DNA from: Nymphaea colorata
Taxonomy: Eukaryota; Streptophyta; Magnoliopsida; Nymphaeales; Nymphaeaceae
Assembly (NCBI RefSeq): GCF_008831285.2
Contig: NC_045143.1
Span: 1,089,503 to 1,153,502, forward strand
DNA: 64,000 nucleotides
Direction: 5' to 3'
The translations under genes and the position numbers were made by a program. Below are positions 1 through 11,241 of the stretch, in pieces (position 1 is the stretch's first letter; each line of letters opens with the position of its first letter). The notes below the pieces were generated by a model, which was given only the letters and a program-made list of their open reading frames with translations, had not been told where the DNA came from and did no database searches.

Positions 1-129
1 TAAACGTATGATGCACCACAATGAGATAAATCATCTATAATATCTGAGGCTGGATTCTTGTGATGAACAAGCATTTTCTACGCTCCACTGCTTGAGGAGG
101 TTTCAACAGGCTCCACCTTCACAAATTTC

Positions 130-350
130 GCCTTTTCCTGACAATAAAAGGCCGGTAAGTATATGAGTCAGGTTCAAGACCCCTCTGAACCATCTCCTCT
201 AACAGTTCGAAGGCTTTCTTAGTGTTACCTGCCCTACAATGTCCATTTACAAGAACGTTGTACGTAACCTCATTTGGCTTCATTTTCAGTTCCAACATTT
301 CTTAGTGTTACCTGCCCTACAATATCCATCTACAAGGCCGGCAACTTGTT
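130..350 (-). pseudogene. PPR (pentatricopeptide repeat) gene fragment
   Basis: Read on the minus strand, about 320 down to 140 encodes one good P-class pentatricopeptide repeat (KPNEVTYNVLV, HCRAGNTKKAFELLEEM, GLEPDSYTY) and the start of the next. PPR proteins bind organellar RNA in plants. The frame meets a stop soon after the second repeat begins, and the part upstream of it (about 300-350) repeats the CRAGNTKK segment in a broken frame. No start codon or transit peptide is visible. I read this as a decayed fragment; the rest of an older gene could have lain beyond the left edge. The family call is firm from the motif; the pseudogene status is inferred from the stops. Confidence 0.65.
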
Positions 351-1873
351 TGTTTCCATAATCAGATGGATTTAGGCAGACTCCACGCGATCCTGATAAC
401 GATGGCATTTCTACTTCCTGCTTTTTCTTGGTTTCAAATAATATGAAAAGACTTTTCTTTATCTTGTCGTGAGGTGGCTTAAAAAAGTTGATTGAACTTG
501 CGATTAGTTCGTCAAATATTAAGCAGAGACCATGCAATAAAGGAATGGCTCCGATCATTACCACAAGACTAAAAATCCTTAATTAAAATGTTATGGATTA
601 ATTTAAAAAATTAAAAAACCTGCATCAGTCACATCTTGTATCAACAGGTGCTCATACGATACGGATCGGCTAATACTACTGGATCCACACAAGACCTTAT
701 AAGATGTTTTCCCTATCAATGGCAGCCCAAGCAGCAACATGTTTCACTTTTTTTCATTGAAAAAAGTCAATGTTGAGATTAAAATATATATGTACAATTA
801 AGCTCAAAACCATGTCATATTAGAGACTAAAAAAATAATAAACAATGTTGAGTCCCACGAAGAAGTGACTTCCACAACATAATCTTCCCTATACAGTGTT
901 TTGCTGCCACAATCTTGCAAAGATTAGATGTAACATGGTTCAGTTGAACGAATGATAGAAGAAGAGTAAATGTCTGTGGTTGATGGGAACCGATCCGCCT
1001 AGGCGCCGCTGAGCGGTTGGTGAGGCGGCTGGGCAGGACACGATACCGTTCCCAAGTATCTCGCCTATGAAAGGAGGTCGCTGCCGCAGCGGCTACAACA
1101 GTCACAGCAGCCGCCGAGACAGCAGACACGGCCGATGCAACGCTGCAGCTCGGTCTGAAGCTGAAAACGGAGGCTTCAGCAGTCGGTCGGAGGCAGAGCA
1201 GAGGAAGGATGAAGTTCACGGATTCCGACCGTCCACCGGAGCACTTCCAGCCAGAGTGGAGGTCCCTCACGATCGCCTCTGGATGGGGAATCCGTCTGAG
1301 CAGTGGCAGCTGGACGAGCGAACAGCAAACTCGAGATTCTAGCAGGCAGGAGCCAGGGCACCGGTGAAGCTTGGGCTCGATGAAACCGCATGAGACCGAA
1401 GATCTGGACTGAGCACTTGGAAGGTGATGGACCTCCGGAGGAAACAACGACACCGAGATGAACAGAGCCGCTGGAATAATTCACTTCAGAACAGGGGCGA
1501 CTGGAAATCAGACGATTTCAGTCCGCATAGCTCACATCCGGTGTCGAGCTTTGGTGCGTTGGATCCAACCCATGCCGGAGATGACGACGGGAAAAGATGG
1601 AACGTGACTGCAGGAAAGAAGAGCGGGTCTGGCTTTGGATTTATAGGCTATCTAAATGGAACAACCACCAAGGTCACACTTCTTTTCTGATTCAATAGTG
1701 GTCGTCACTGCACTGCAGGGGCCGAGGCTGGTGTGGGCAATTGCCCACACAGATTAAAAAAAAATCTATTTTTATATTAATATTTGTGGGCATTTTTCCT
1801 CATTGGTGCCTCTTAAAATTTTCAAACTTCATAGTTAAAAAACATAACATGTGCATAGTTTTCAACCAAGGTA

Positions 1874-1923
1874 GACGCCTAGACTGTGATTAGGTGCAGA
1901 CGCCTAGACGGTGATTAGGTGCA
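1874..1923. repeat. Tandem 25-bp duplication
   Basis: Two adjacent 25-bp copies (1874-1898 and 1899-1923) share GACGCCTAGAC and GTGATTAGGTGCA and differ at one base. The GCCTAG word resembles the ends of the larger transposon at 59153-60776, so this may be a scrap of a related element. That link is inference from short motifs. Confidence 0.7.
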
Positions 1924-4907
1924 GGATGTCGTTCAATCAAAAAATGTATGCATGTGGTATATTGTCCGGATCGAGAGAATGTGCAACCATGGGATTTCAA
2001 ATGGAGATGTATGATTAATTATGAGGACTCACCATTGAAATGTATGTGGGTAAGCCTTCACTTTAAAATATGGCCTTGAAATTGTACAAGACGTTCCGTT
2101 CCAATTTTTTTTCAGGGCCTTTTCTGTTTAATGGGACGACGAAGCTTCCTGTAGGCCAATAATCATTGTGAAAATATGTGGCTCAAGCCCATGGTTGAAT
2201 TCGTTTTGCAACAACAATGTTGGAGCATCAAGCCAAAGAAATCTGGTTGTTCCATCTGCTGATGCCATTTGATAATCCCATATATAAGGTGATCCTAGAT
2301 CTATATATATAAAATACATCAATGTAACATTCCTGTGGAAGCATATGGCGGCCGTCAACCAAGCAAACGATACATTAGCAGATGCACCAGAAAGGAGATG
2401 GGAAAGAGAACTTCCAGCAAACAAGTGCCGATGTTGGGCACGAAATTTCTATATCGGAAGGATGATATTCAACAAAGATTATGTCGCAACTCCTGGCATC
2501 TCATAAATAAAGGGAAAGCATGATAGTGGGAATGCTTCCAAGCTCTTAATGTGGTGCCGTTCTACACAACATTTTTATCTTAAGTTCCAATCATCCAAGA
2601 GGCAACAGCGTGGTCAAGGTTCAGAACATTTCTTGGGATTTCCTAACAATGCGACTTACTCTCCTCTTGAATTCGTCCCTCCATTCTTTCTGTAAAAAAG
2701 CAAAAGACGGATTGTGCCAATGGAACATGACATGGCAAACCCTTCAGTGCTTTCAGCTACTAGGTCATATCCTTCCTGCTCTACATTCCATGAAATTGTT
2801 CTTACATACAATCTGCCTCGGTTGTATGCCGGATGCTGTTTCCCACAGTTTTGTGCTTGCAAGTTGAAACTAAGGATATTAGATGACAAATATGAGTAAT
2901 AAATTCATTATCACACAGTCTGATCTACACATCAATACCAAATTTTTTCTACCGTTTATCTTACAAATTTTAATTATTCTTCATGTGAACTACCTTTAAT
3001 AGCGTAACTGGGATCCCAAATTTCTAACGCAAACATGTCCAGATTTAGGATCCAGAAAGTGAATTTGTTGGATGAGAATATTGTATTTTTTGGGTACATG
3101 TTTTCAGATTATATAATTTATGTTATGTTTCATATTGATATCCTTTTGTGGTAGCACCGTACTACCACTAAAGTCAACAGTATAGAAATTCAAAACTAAA
3201 ATTGACTGCCTATATATATTGCACCAAACCCCTCAAAAAAATATATATAATGTCATTGTAGATAATCTAATAATCAAACATTAGATACAATTTTATCATT
3301 CTTATTGAAACAAAATATATGATGCTTTTTCCACGATATTCTTGTTAAAGCCCTCTAAACAGTATTTGGTGATCATAAAGGAAAGTTGTTTTCCAGCAAT
3401 CAAGATTTCATTTTTCCAATCAGAAGTTGTTTTGGTAATGTCTTTTACATGTATAATGTTTTCATTACATAACGGTCGTACAAATTTAAACGTTATATGA
3501 ATGATTTAATTAATCATTTAATTAACCTAACTGATGGTTTATAAACTATCACTTATAAATATTTTATAAATGAAACTTATACCATACATTTGGAAAATTA
3601 ATCTTTAAATCACGTGCACCCCATCATATTTATACATCCAAATGCTTAATGCAACATTTATACCTACATAGACCACAAAAAAGAACATTTTATTTTTATA
3701 TTTATATTTTTGAACAACATTTCTCATTTACATATTGGTTCTCCTAAAAAATTTAAATTGTATATCTAACATCTCTTAAACGAAATTTTCTGGCTTCGCC
3801 ATGATCTTTAAAAATTGAAAGATCAGGTTTCCACCTTAAACCCACATAATTATTGGGCTTATTATGCATGATGTTGCATGGTCCCTCACGAGGACCACAA
3901 GTTGTGATCATGCTTGCGTTGGTGAAATTTTGGCAAACGTTCATCTGGTGCATGAGATTTAACGTGGTTTTCCACCACGGAAGGCCACCATGGACCTTAA
4001 GGATCAATAGTGTGAGATTTGATATTTATACTCTTTGTTTACAATAATATTTAGATATCTCTTTGATTTTTTTTACATGTTTAGGTTGACGTATCTCGTT
4101 GTTGATAGCGATGCTATTATTATTTTTGTTGGCTTCTTTACTCTTATAGATATCATTCCCTTATATATATTAAAAAGTAAAAAAATAAAAATCTAACATA
4201 GTTTTATTTGCCTCTACTAACCCTCCTTGGTTTCGCCCCTAGGCAGATTTATGGAACACGGCGTTCTAGCATTTCATAGATATGTCTCAATCTTTGGGAT
4301 AGATCTAGGAAACACCATGTTTATATTCTTGTTGTCAAACACCTCATAAGCATCACTTAGAATATTTTTATAGTAGAATTTATCTAGTCGGCCGTTAACT
4401 ATGCTAACCTTTAATGGGTAGCCATTGAACAAAAAATTAAACAAATTGAAGATTAGATACCTTTAGGCCACATACTAACTGCATATTCGTTATTTTGTGA
4501 TCAAGTGTGAGCATCCACAATCGGTAACGTTTACTCTTGAAAGCAAGCTTTAATCGGCAGTAGATGCTAATATGTGAGCCAATCGCAGGGCGTTTGGTAA
4601 GAAGAATTTGTATTCTTGGAATGCATATTTTTTGAATACATGATAAGAAGGACATCATATTTTAGGAGTGATTATAGACATTGTTTCTAGTTCCAACAAA
4701 TCAAATACTGGGCATACTTACACCATATCGTCTGGAATCACAACATGATGTTTTTGAAAGACATTCTATAGGCATATGTGTCCTAAAAATACAAGGGCCT
4801 TCTTACTTGAATGTCGGCTAGACCGGCCTCATACCCAGCTTATGTACGGTTCATTATTCGGACGCCCCTTGCATTCAAAGACGACAAAATGTGTCGGACG
4901 ACAAGGG

Positions 4908-5100
4908 GATGATATCTTAGCAGCTAAGCATTGTATTGTGAAGAGTGCGAAGCTCTTCATCAAACATTCAAATTTTTCAAGGAGATGATATCTTAGCAGC
5001 GAAGCATTGTATTGTGAAGAGTGCGAAGCTCTTCATCAAACATTAATTTTTTTCAAGGAGATGGTATCTTAGCCGCGAAGCTAGTTATATGCATCACTCA
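4908..5100. repeat. 76-bp tandem repeat array
   Basis: Copies start at 4908, 4984 and 5060, a period of 76 bp. The first two are nearly identical; the third keeps only its first part (GATGGTATCTTAGCC) before drifting. Each full unit holds a small inverted repeat, GAAGAG followed seven bases later by CTCTTC. A diverged continuation (GAAGCTAGTTATA words) reaches about 5250. No coding role is evident. Confidence 0.85.
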
Positions 5101-6462
5101 CTTCACTACTTTTTTGGGTATGGAGTACGAAATGACCAGGATGCCTTTACTTTGTTAAAAGTCTTTTAAGCACATTCAAATATCTCAAAGAAATTATGTT
5201 TGAGAAGTGAAGCTAGTTATAAGCACCACCCTCTTCACTATTTTTTTATAGTTCGGTTGGATTAAATTTAAAAATGTATTTTTAATATAAGATAATATAT
5301 ATATATATATATATATATAATTAATTATAATAAAATATTATAAATATATACAATTTAAAATAAATTATCGTTTTCTTGGGCCAAGGCCCAAATCAAATCA
5401 TGTGTGGGTACTCTGCAATGGCCCGGCTCGATGCCCAGTCTTATTTCAAACCAAACCTTGAAGCCTGCATCTCATTCCTGGGACAATAAAAAACAACCTA
5501 GCAAACTCAGGTTTTGTTTAACTATACTTAATTTTAGGACGAAAACAAAGCTTACAAACCAGTGGGATTCACGTCTCTTGCAAATCATGGACATGTAAGC
5601 TAGATCAGTAGCTTTTGTCTTCAGATCTTGTAAATTAAAGTGCGACTACTTAGATTTTAATCTTCGACAACTCTAAACCTCATGTAGTTTCTCGAAGAGA
5701 TGAGAAATTGCAAATGCCCAATTATGACGAACAAAGTCTGCCGAAATACAGCTTCTGAAACTGGAGTTAGAAGAACGGAGAATTATGTGTTTTGTCACCA
5801 CTTGACTTAGAAAATCATGTTATGGTAGCCCGTGAAAACTATGTGTGAAGAAGACGTTTGTTTAAAAAACGTAGTAAAACTACGATGCCTTGTGAATCGT
5901 ACTTTCTTGCGTGCTTTGGTAGAGTTTACAGAGATTATGCTTATGTTGCAGACTTAAGTTTTATTTTAACTATACTTTACCACGAGACCAAAGTACTGAA
6001 TCAGTGTGATCCGCATGTCTTGCAGATGGATCCATAATCTGGAACGGTATTTTTGCCTCCAAACCCTGTAAATCAAAGCATGGCTTCCTCAAAATATATT
6101 AATCTTCGACACCCCAACATCATTCAATTAGTAAGTAATTAATCTCCATTGGTGTATATCAAACTTTGACAGACGTCAGGCACCAATAATATATTTTGAG
6201 AGAATGTTCAATCAATTCGGCCCTTGAATCGCATATACTTTGTCGCAGCAAGGCAATTATAAGGACGCGATCTGAAACATGTTAATAATATTGTAAATAG
6301 GAAACAGTTTTGCTGTTATAATTTTAGCACAGCAAGAACATAAGGAACGCTAAATATAAAAGCAAACATAACGAAGCACAATAGTGGCCCTTCTCCTGCG
6401 GAACACGGAGGATATGAGGTCACGGAAGCAAATCAGAGAACGTAGACCGAGCTTATATGGCC

Positions 6463-7654
6463 TTAATCCTCTGACAGAAATACGTCTGACAGCACAGTCT
6501 TTGATCGCAGAGATATGCCCAGTATCTTTATTCCCTGTGAAAATCTTTACGTGTTAGTGTCAGAAACGCAAAATAATCGCTTACCGTCACTACACAATCT
6601 TTGCGACTGAAAATTCTTTAGTTCCCTAAAAAGCATCTGAATTATTGCTAGAAATACAATGAACTATTTCTGTATCATAAATTATCTCTAATGTTCAAGT
6701 AACTGCAATTTTTTAACAATAGATTTTTTGTGTTTAGTCATCCAATAACATCCAACTGTAGCAGTATGGGACTCTCCCATCTATACATGTGATTCTAAGA
6801 TTCTGCCGTAGGCGCATGTTGCCAAATAAACAGAATTTAAAAAATTATCGTTAGAAAATAATCACCATGACATTATCAATTGTTACGGTACGATGACACT
6901 TCATGATGTTCATGTCTTCAATGACGATTTATGCTCTTTTATGGTATGGATTTTTTAATTTTAAAGATTCGGTATCTTGCAAGTCTATATATATATATAT
7001 AAGCGTTGCTTTTACCTGCTCTACTCCGACCATGACCGTTCTCTCCTGCAAAGGAGCAAGGTCGGTCACTTTGAGCCTCTTCATGAGAGCAAGAGTGGAG
7101 AAGGTGGAAAGGGGGGCAATGGAGAGATCGTCGGTTATGGCGTACGCTACCAGTTCCTTCACAAACCCTTTCTCCTCAACAGCACTCGGTTGCACAAGCT
7201 TGAGTGTTCGCGTCATCTCCCGGCGACACGAAGGACATTTTGCATCATAAACTTCAGACGCAAAGCCGTAGCAGTTGTCGCACATGCGTACCTCGAGAAG
7301 ACGTACACTGCTCCTCGGATATGGCAGATGAAGGTCCCCCAGTCTGAGCCTGGGACAAGGTAACGTAGGGCTTTTGAGCTCGTCCTTTACTTCAGAAGGT
7401 GAAGCAGAGGGGCTTTTCGAGAAGTAAGAACTATCCAAATTGCTTATGCTCTCATGCAGCTTCCCTACAGATCCAGGGGTTGATTCCCTTCCCAACAACG
7501 AGACCGCGGCCCCCAAGGGCAGCAGCATAAGGCTGAAGAAGAAGTCGACCAGGTCTTTCCCTGCTTCTGCAAAGACAACTTTCTTCTTCTTCTCGTCCAC
7601 CAGCAGCCTCAGAGGGAAAACTGCACTCACACGGCTTCCGCGCGGCTGCACCAT
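6463..7654 (-). CDS. DUF674 family protein, two exons
   Basis: Plant-specific DUF674 protein of unknown biochemical role. Exon 1 is 7654-7016 and exon 2 is 6534-6463, joined by a 481-nt phase-0 intron (CAG|GTAAAA donor, TTCACAG acceptor), giving 236 aa. The N terminus (LRLLVDEKKKKVVFAEAGKDLVDF cut as LLVDEK, VVFAEAGKDLVDFFFSL, residues 18-42) is the family signature. Cysteine pairs at C125/C128 and C140/C143 (CDNC, CPSC) could bind zinc. The short last exon ends with the family's closing motif SKTVLSDVFL. Many family members carry two such units; this is a single-unit form. The start is the first ATG of the frame, about 106 nt below a TATA box. Next to it are a relic and a third paralogue, so it is part of a local cluster. 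I see no disabling change. Function cannot be inferred. Confidence 0.82.
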
Positions 7655-7759
7655 TGAAGCAACGCCCGGCTGCTCCTTTAGTTTTCTATCTGGAACTCAC
7701 CGGTGAGTGGTGAAAGTAGTCCTTTGCATGGTAGTAGAAGCAAGCTTGATGAACCCAGA

Positions 7760-7767
7760 TATAAATA
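7760..7767 (-). promoter_or_regulatory. TATA box of the DUF674 gene
   Basis: The minus strand reads TATTTATA about 106 nt upstream of the ATG at 7654, leaving room for a leader of about 75 nt. Position and sequence fit a plant core promoter; no experiment supports it. Confidence 0.5.
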
Positions 7768-8911
7768 GTCAGAGAGCAGTGCAAATTAAGTATGGAATTG
7801 GATACCAATGGGGGGCATTTTTCTTTTTGAGTTTACCGTATTTTTCTTTATTTCAAGGGTAATTTTGGATTTCACAAAAAAAAAAACTTTTAAACTCCCC
7901 ATTTTGTCTTTATATGGGGATTCTTTTGCCCTCCCTATTAAGTTTAATCCAATGTTTTTACTCTCTTATTAAGTTTATACAAAATGAATGGAAGGTTAAA
8001 AGAGTTACCATTTTTTCAGAAGTGGCCAAAATAACCCCATATTTTTTGGGTACGTATAACATATTCCTTGCATGCATGGAGGTGGTGCAAGCAACCGCTA
8101 TCTGGGCCATTGCCATCTCGTCTTTTCCACGCAAAGCATCCGTGTTGAACTCGAGTTGAACGTACAACTCTATGCACTCAACAGATATTCGGCTCGCTCG
8201 GTTTGGAATTGGTAAAAATACAATGAAAAAGAACGTTGCAAATGTAAGAATATTTTGTGAGAGATGATAATTCAACTTCCAATGCCCTACATATAAACGG
8301 CCGGGTTGATCATAACGAGTCTTGTGAAACGTCAAAAGCAAATAATTTCACTTAGATGACTCACTTTCATGATCCACCTAACACAGCAGACACTTGCAGG
8401 TCATTCTTCTCTCCCCGTTTTTGTATATGGTAAAGTTTAAGCTTTTCCGTAAGTATATCCTTAAAGAGCAAAACTCGTTAACTCGCATGAGAAGGAAAAG
8501 GATAAATGTCTTTCATTTAACCGCACAAATCACATAACCAAATTCTAGCATGTTTCTGAAATTTTTCGTTTAATGTAGATTCTTAGGTTGTGGAGAAGAT
8601 CAGGCAATGTTCGCTGCAATGAATCGCCCTGTTCTCGTCGTCTCAGTCAGTCACGGAGGTGAATCGATTCATCCCCAAGGAGGGCTACACCCAGATGATC
8701 ATCGGCCTACTTGGTTACTCAGAGAAAACAGGTACACATTAATAGTGTAACTTTTGTCCAAGAAAATAACAAAGTTAAAGAAAGAAGAACGTGAAAGCAA
8801 AAACGATGAATTCTGGAGACCAGCGTGCCCTTTGAAAGAAGCCCATGAATGGTTCTCCTGCTAAGGAACTTGGGATCAAAGATGAGGAGAAGGATGAAAT
8901 ACGGATGGCGG
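7768..8911. other. Spacer, nothing recognised
   Basis: AT-rich spacer between the first DUF674 gene and the relic. Short open frames exist on both strands but match no family I know, and no clear repeat was seen. Confidence 0.4.
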
Positions 8912-9608
8912 TCAAAACATAGGCACAGATTCTGATAGCAGAGATGTCTCCAGTGTCTTGATCGCCTGTGTTAGTCCTTACAGTTAATGTAGAAATCTCG
9001 GCCGACGTACAATTACTCGGTCACCAAAACTTCTTAATTTGCAACTAAAAGTTTCTTGTTCGGAAGGAAAAATTCTTAGTTTAAATAAGCGGGGAGTAGC
9101 CAGCTAGAGAATAGGAAGCCTTCGATCGTTTATATCACAAAACAAAAACTTATGATCTTTTGATCTTGTTTATCTCAAATCAAACATTTTATATACAAGT
9201 CCTCAGTGAACCATGCTTTTCGTTAGAAGATCAAGAATGAAATTTTGTTGAGGACAAAACTATTTTTAGGATGCTATAAAACCGTGACTGCATTTTTCGG
9301 CTTCTAAGCATAAAATTTTATACGACGTCTATGCAAGTTTTGTAAGGTAAAACGGAGAAATGTTTTTCTACATAATCATGGGAAATCTCCGGCGATTAAT
9401 TATTCCCTTATAACATGAAAACGGCACTCATGAATGAGCTTTGGCATAGTCACGCAAGTGTGACTCTTAAATGAGAAGGTTTGGACTTAAAATGTGACGT
9501 GAATAGACATTTAAAAAAAAAAAACAAAGAGCAAAAAAAATCCACGGTGAATTCAATATGCGCTTTTGCTATACTGCGAGATTCACCATCAATTTTGATG
9601 ACCAGTGG
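8912..9608 (-). pseudogene. DUF674 relic (broken copy)
   Basis: Two separated minus-strand pieces are in the order expected for a decayed DUF674 gene. At 8965-8912, after a CACAG acceptor, the sequence encodes AIKTLETSLLSESV and then a stop, the counterpart of the last exon of the intact neighbour. At about 9608-9522 a frame encodes IKIDGESRSIAKAHIEF followed by VDFFCSL, which aligns loosely with the family N terminus (D-x-E-x-x-R, then EF-VDF). The middle of exon 1, including the cysteine pairs, is missing. The last-exon match is fairly good and the N-terminal match is weak. Confidence 0.45.
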
Positions 9609-9863
9609 CAATCTTGAACCCTCGAGCTTCAACGAAAAATTAGAGGCAATTATCGAATAAAAGGAAGGCGGCAGAGTTTCCAAGAAAAAAGTATGAAGAT
9701 CGATCGTACACAAAAACGAGTTAATGATCAGACTTGAAGCGTGATAAGCAGTTAATTCACTTAGATGGGTCATTGCACCCTGCACCAACAACCACTACAC
9801 CTGCATTTACTGTCGGAATTAAATTCACGAAACTCAAAACGCCGTCCATTAGATAGAGCTACC

Positions 9864-9920
9864 ATGAACGAAGCAGCAACAGAGACCAAAGACCACCATG
9901 GCAAGAGGGGGTTGGTGTAA
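9864..9920 (+). promoter_or_regulatory. Upstream ORF overlapping the DUF674/RGG start
   Basis: An ATG at 9864 in the context ACCATGA opens an 18-codon frame that ends in TAA at 9918-9920, past the main ATG at 9898 and in a different frame. If the transcript starts upstream of 9864, ribosomes using this ATG would miss the main start. The transcript start is unknown. Confidence 0.45.
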
Positions 9921-11241
9921 AAAGCTCAAAAGAAGCAGCAGTCACGCTGATGAGATGATCGAGCTGAAGCTGGTGGTAGACGATGAGAACAAGAGGGTGT
10001 TGTACGCCGAGGCTGGCGTGGAGTTCGTTGATTTCCTCTTTGGCATCATGTCTCTGCCTCTGGCCTTCTTCGCCGGTCCGAATGAGTGCCGGCTGGTGGT
10101 GGGGAGACTCTACGAGAGCTTGACGAACATGGAAGACTCCTTCTTTGAGGCTTCGAGGTGGGGGAAGGAGGAGCTGCTGAGACCGGCGCTGCCCTCTACC
10201 TTCGCCGGTGTGAAACCCGGCTGGCCATGCGAGGTGAAGGCCAGGCGGCCAGGCGGCAAGCGGCCGGCGCTCAAAGAAAAACGTGGCGGTGGCGGGATGA
10301 TCTACATGATAACGAATGAATTGGAGGTGACGCCAATGTCAACCGCTTCTATTATCGCTCTTATGAAGAGCTTCGAAGTCAGCATCGGCAATGTGGACGA
10401 AAGGATGGTCACTGTCGGGCCGAAGGAGGTGAACTGGCACTCCTTAATTTACTGTTTTGCTTTCTTTTCTCTTTTAGATTTTACTACTAATTATGTATGT
10501 ATATTTACATTTCTGATATGGGTTCAGACATTTTTATCTATCGTGCATTGTGATTTGCATTTTAAAAGCATGCCTTATATATATATATATATATATATAT
10601 AAGTTTAAGAAAGCAAATCAATTACTCTTTTACTTTTTAGTTGGCATGTTTTGACAGAAAATGAGCATACTGATGGCGCTATTCTCATCAAAGGGTGTTT
10701 TCACAGAGGTTTTTCTATCCCCCAAAGTCCATAACCATGTAAGTTCTAGCTTGTGTTCCTTCTAGTCCCCCCCTCTAGTTCAAAGGTGACCGATGCTGCC
10801 ATTAGCTAATGGTTCATGAAGCAGGCAAAGCCGGTGCTTTCACCTGAGCTCACAAGCAATCGACCGCCGGCTCAGAAAAGGCACCTCAGGGTCACAAGCG
10901 CTCGAACGCCGGCAAGCAGCGGAAGGAGGGGCGCCGGCACCAAGAGAAATGAGGGAGGGACTAGAAGGAACACAAGGGGAGCAAAGTTGCGTTCGTCAGC
11001 CAACCGTGGGCGCCGGGGTGGTGGTGCCCGGCCTTCAGCAAACCGGGGGAGCCGTGGCGGCGGTAGTGGCAGAGGAGGAGGCAGAGTAGGGGCGAGGCAG
11101 GTGGCAGTGTCTGAGGCCGAGGAAGGCAAAGTTCCTCCTTGTTCTCCGACCGGCAGTGATGAGGACGGTGAGATGCACGGTGACGGAGAGCCGGTGGGAG
11201 GATCTCACGTTATAAAGACAGAGAGAGAAAGTTCCGACTAA
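9898..11241 (+). CDS. DUF674 protein with putative Arg/Gly-rich C-terminal tail
   Basis: Model of three exons: 9898-10428, 10658-10738 and 10825-11241, total 342 aa. Residues about 22-60 carry the DUF674 start (ELKLVVDDENKRVLYAEAG, VEFVDFLFG), and exon 2 encodes the closing motif KGVFTEVFLS, with the intron at the same place and phase as in the neighbour. Exon 2 then runs into a perfect GTAAGT donor; without splicing the frame stops after a few codons. An 86-nt intron ending in GAAGCAG joins it in frame to a 138-residue tail: basic and RGG-like at about 234-295, acidic Ser/Glu/Asp-rich at 297-342. The cysteine pairs of the neighbour are absent, and Arg/Lys/Gly-rich residues 112-133 fill that region. 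The DUF674 part is confident; the third exon is a prediction, since its polypyrimidine tract is weak. Such tails in other proteins bind RNA, but that role here is inference. Confidence 0.62.
10576..10601. repeat. (TA)n microsatellite
   Basis: A pure TA run of about 13 units inside the first intron of the DUF674/RGG gene. It is likely to vary in length between individuals. Confidence 0.9.

Larger units (their letters stand above)
351..6462. other. Spacer with repeats, no supportable gene
   Basis: Six kilobases without a recognisable gene. A GC-rich block at about 990-1490 has open frames on both strands but no family I know. A 25-bp unit is doubled at 1874-1923. A 76-bp tandem array lies at 4908-5100, and an AT dinucleotide run near 5293-5320. 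Pieces near 1720-1800, 3780-4000 and 4200-4250 look like old transposon ends, but I cannot assign a family. Confidence 0.5.

Noticed and set aside
827-1453. 208-codon minus-strand frame
   Set aside because: Low-complexity Ala/Val/Ser middle, no domain, competing frames on both strands and no splice or promoter signal; kept only as an unexplained GC-rich block.
880-4960. Shared AAKHCI peptide in frames near 900 (minus) and 4920 (plus)
   Set aside because: Very short match in unrelated contexts; DNA similarity is weak, so chance or an old repeat scrap.
6977-7363. Plus-strand frame of 128 codons
   Set aside because: Antisense shadow of the DUF674 exon, which has family motifs and matching splice sites.
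8641-8730. Short plus-strand frame with RFIPKEGYTQMIIGLLG
   Set aside because: Looks protein-like but too short, without flanking exons or a family I could name.
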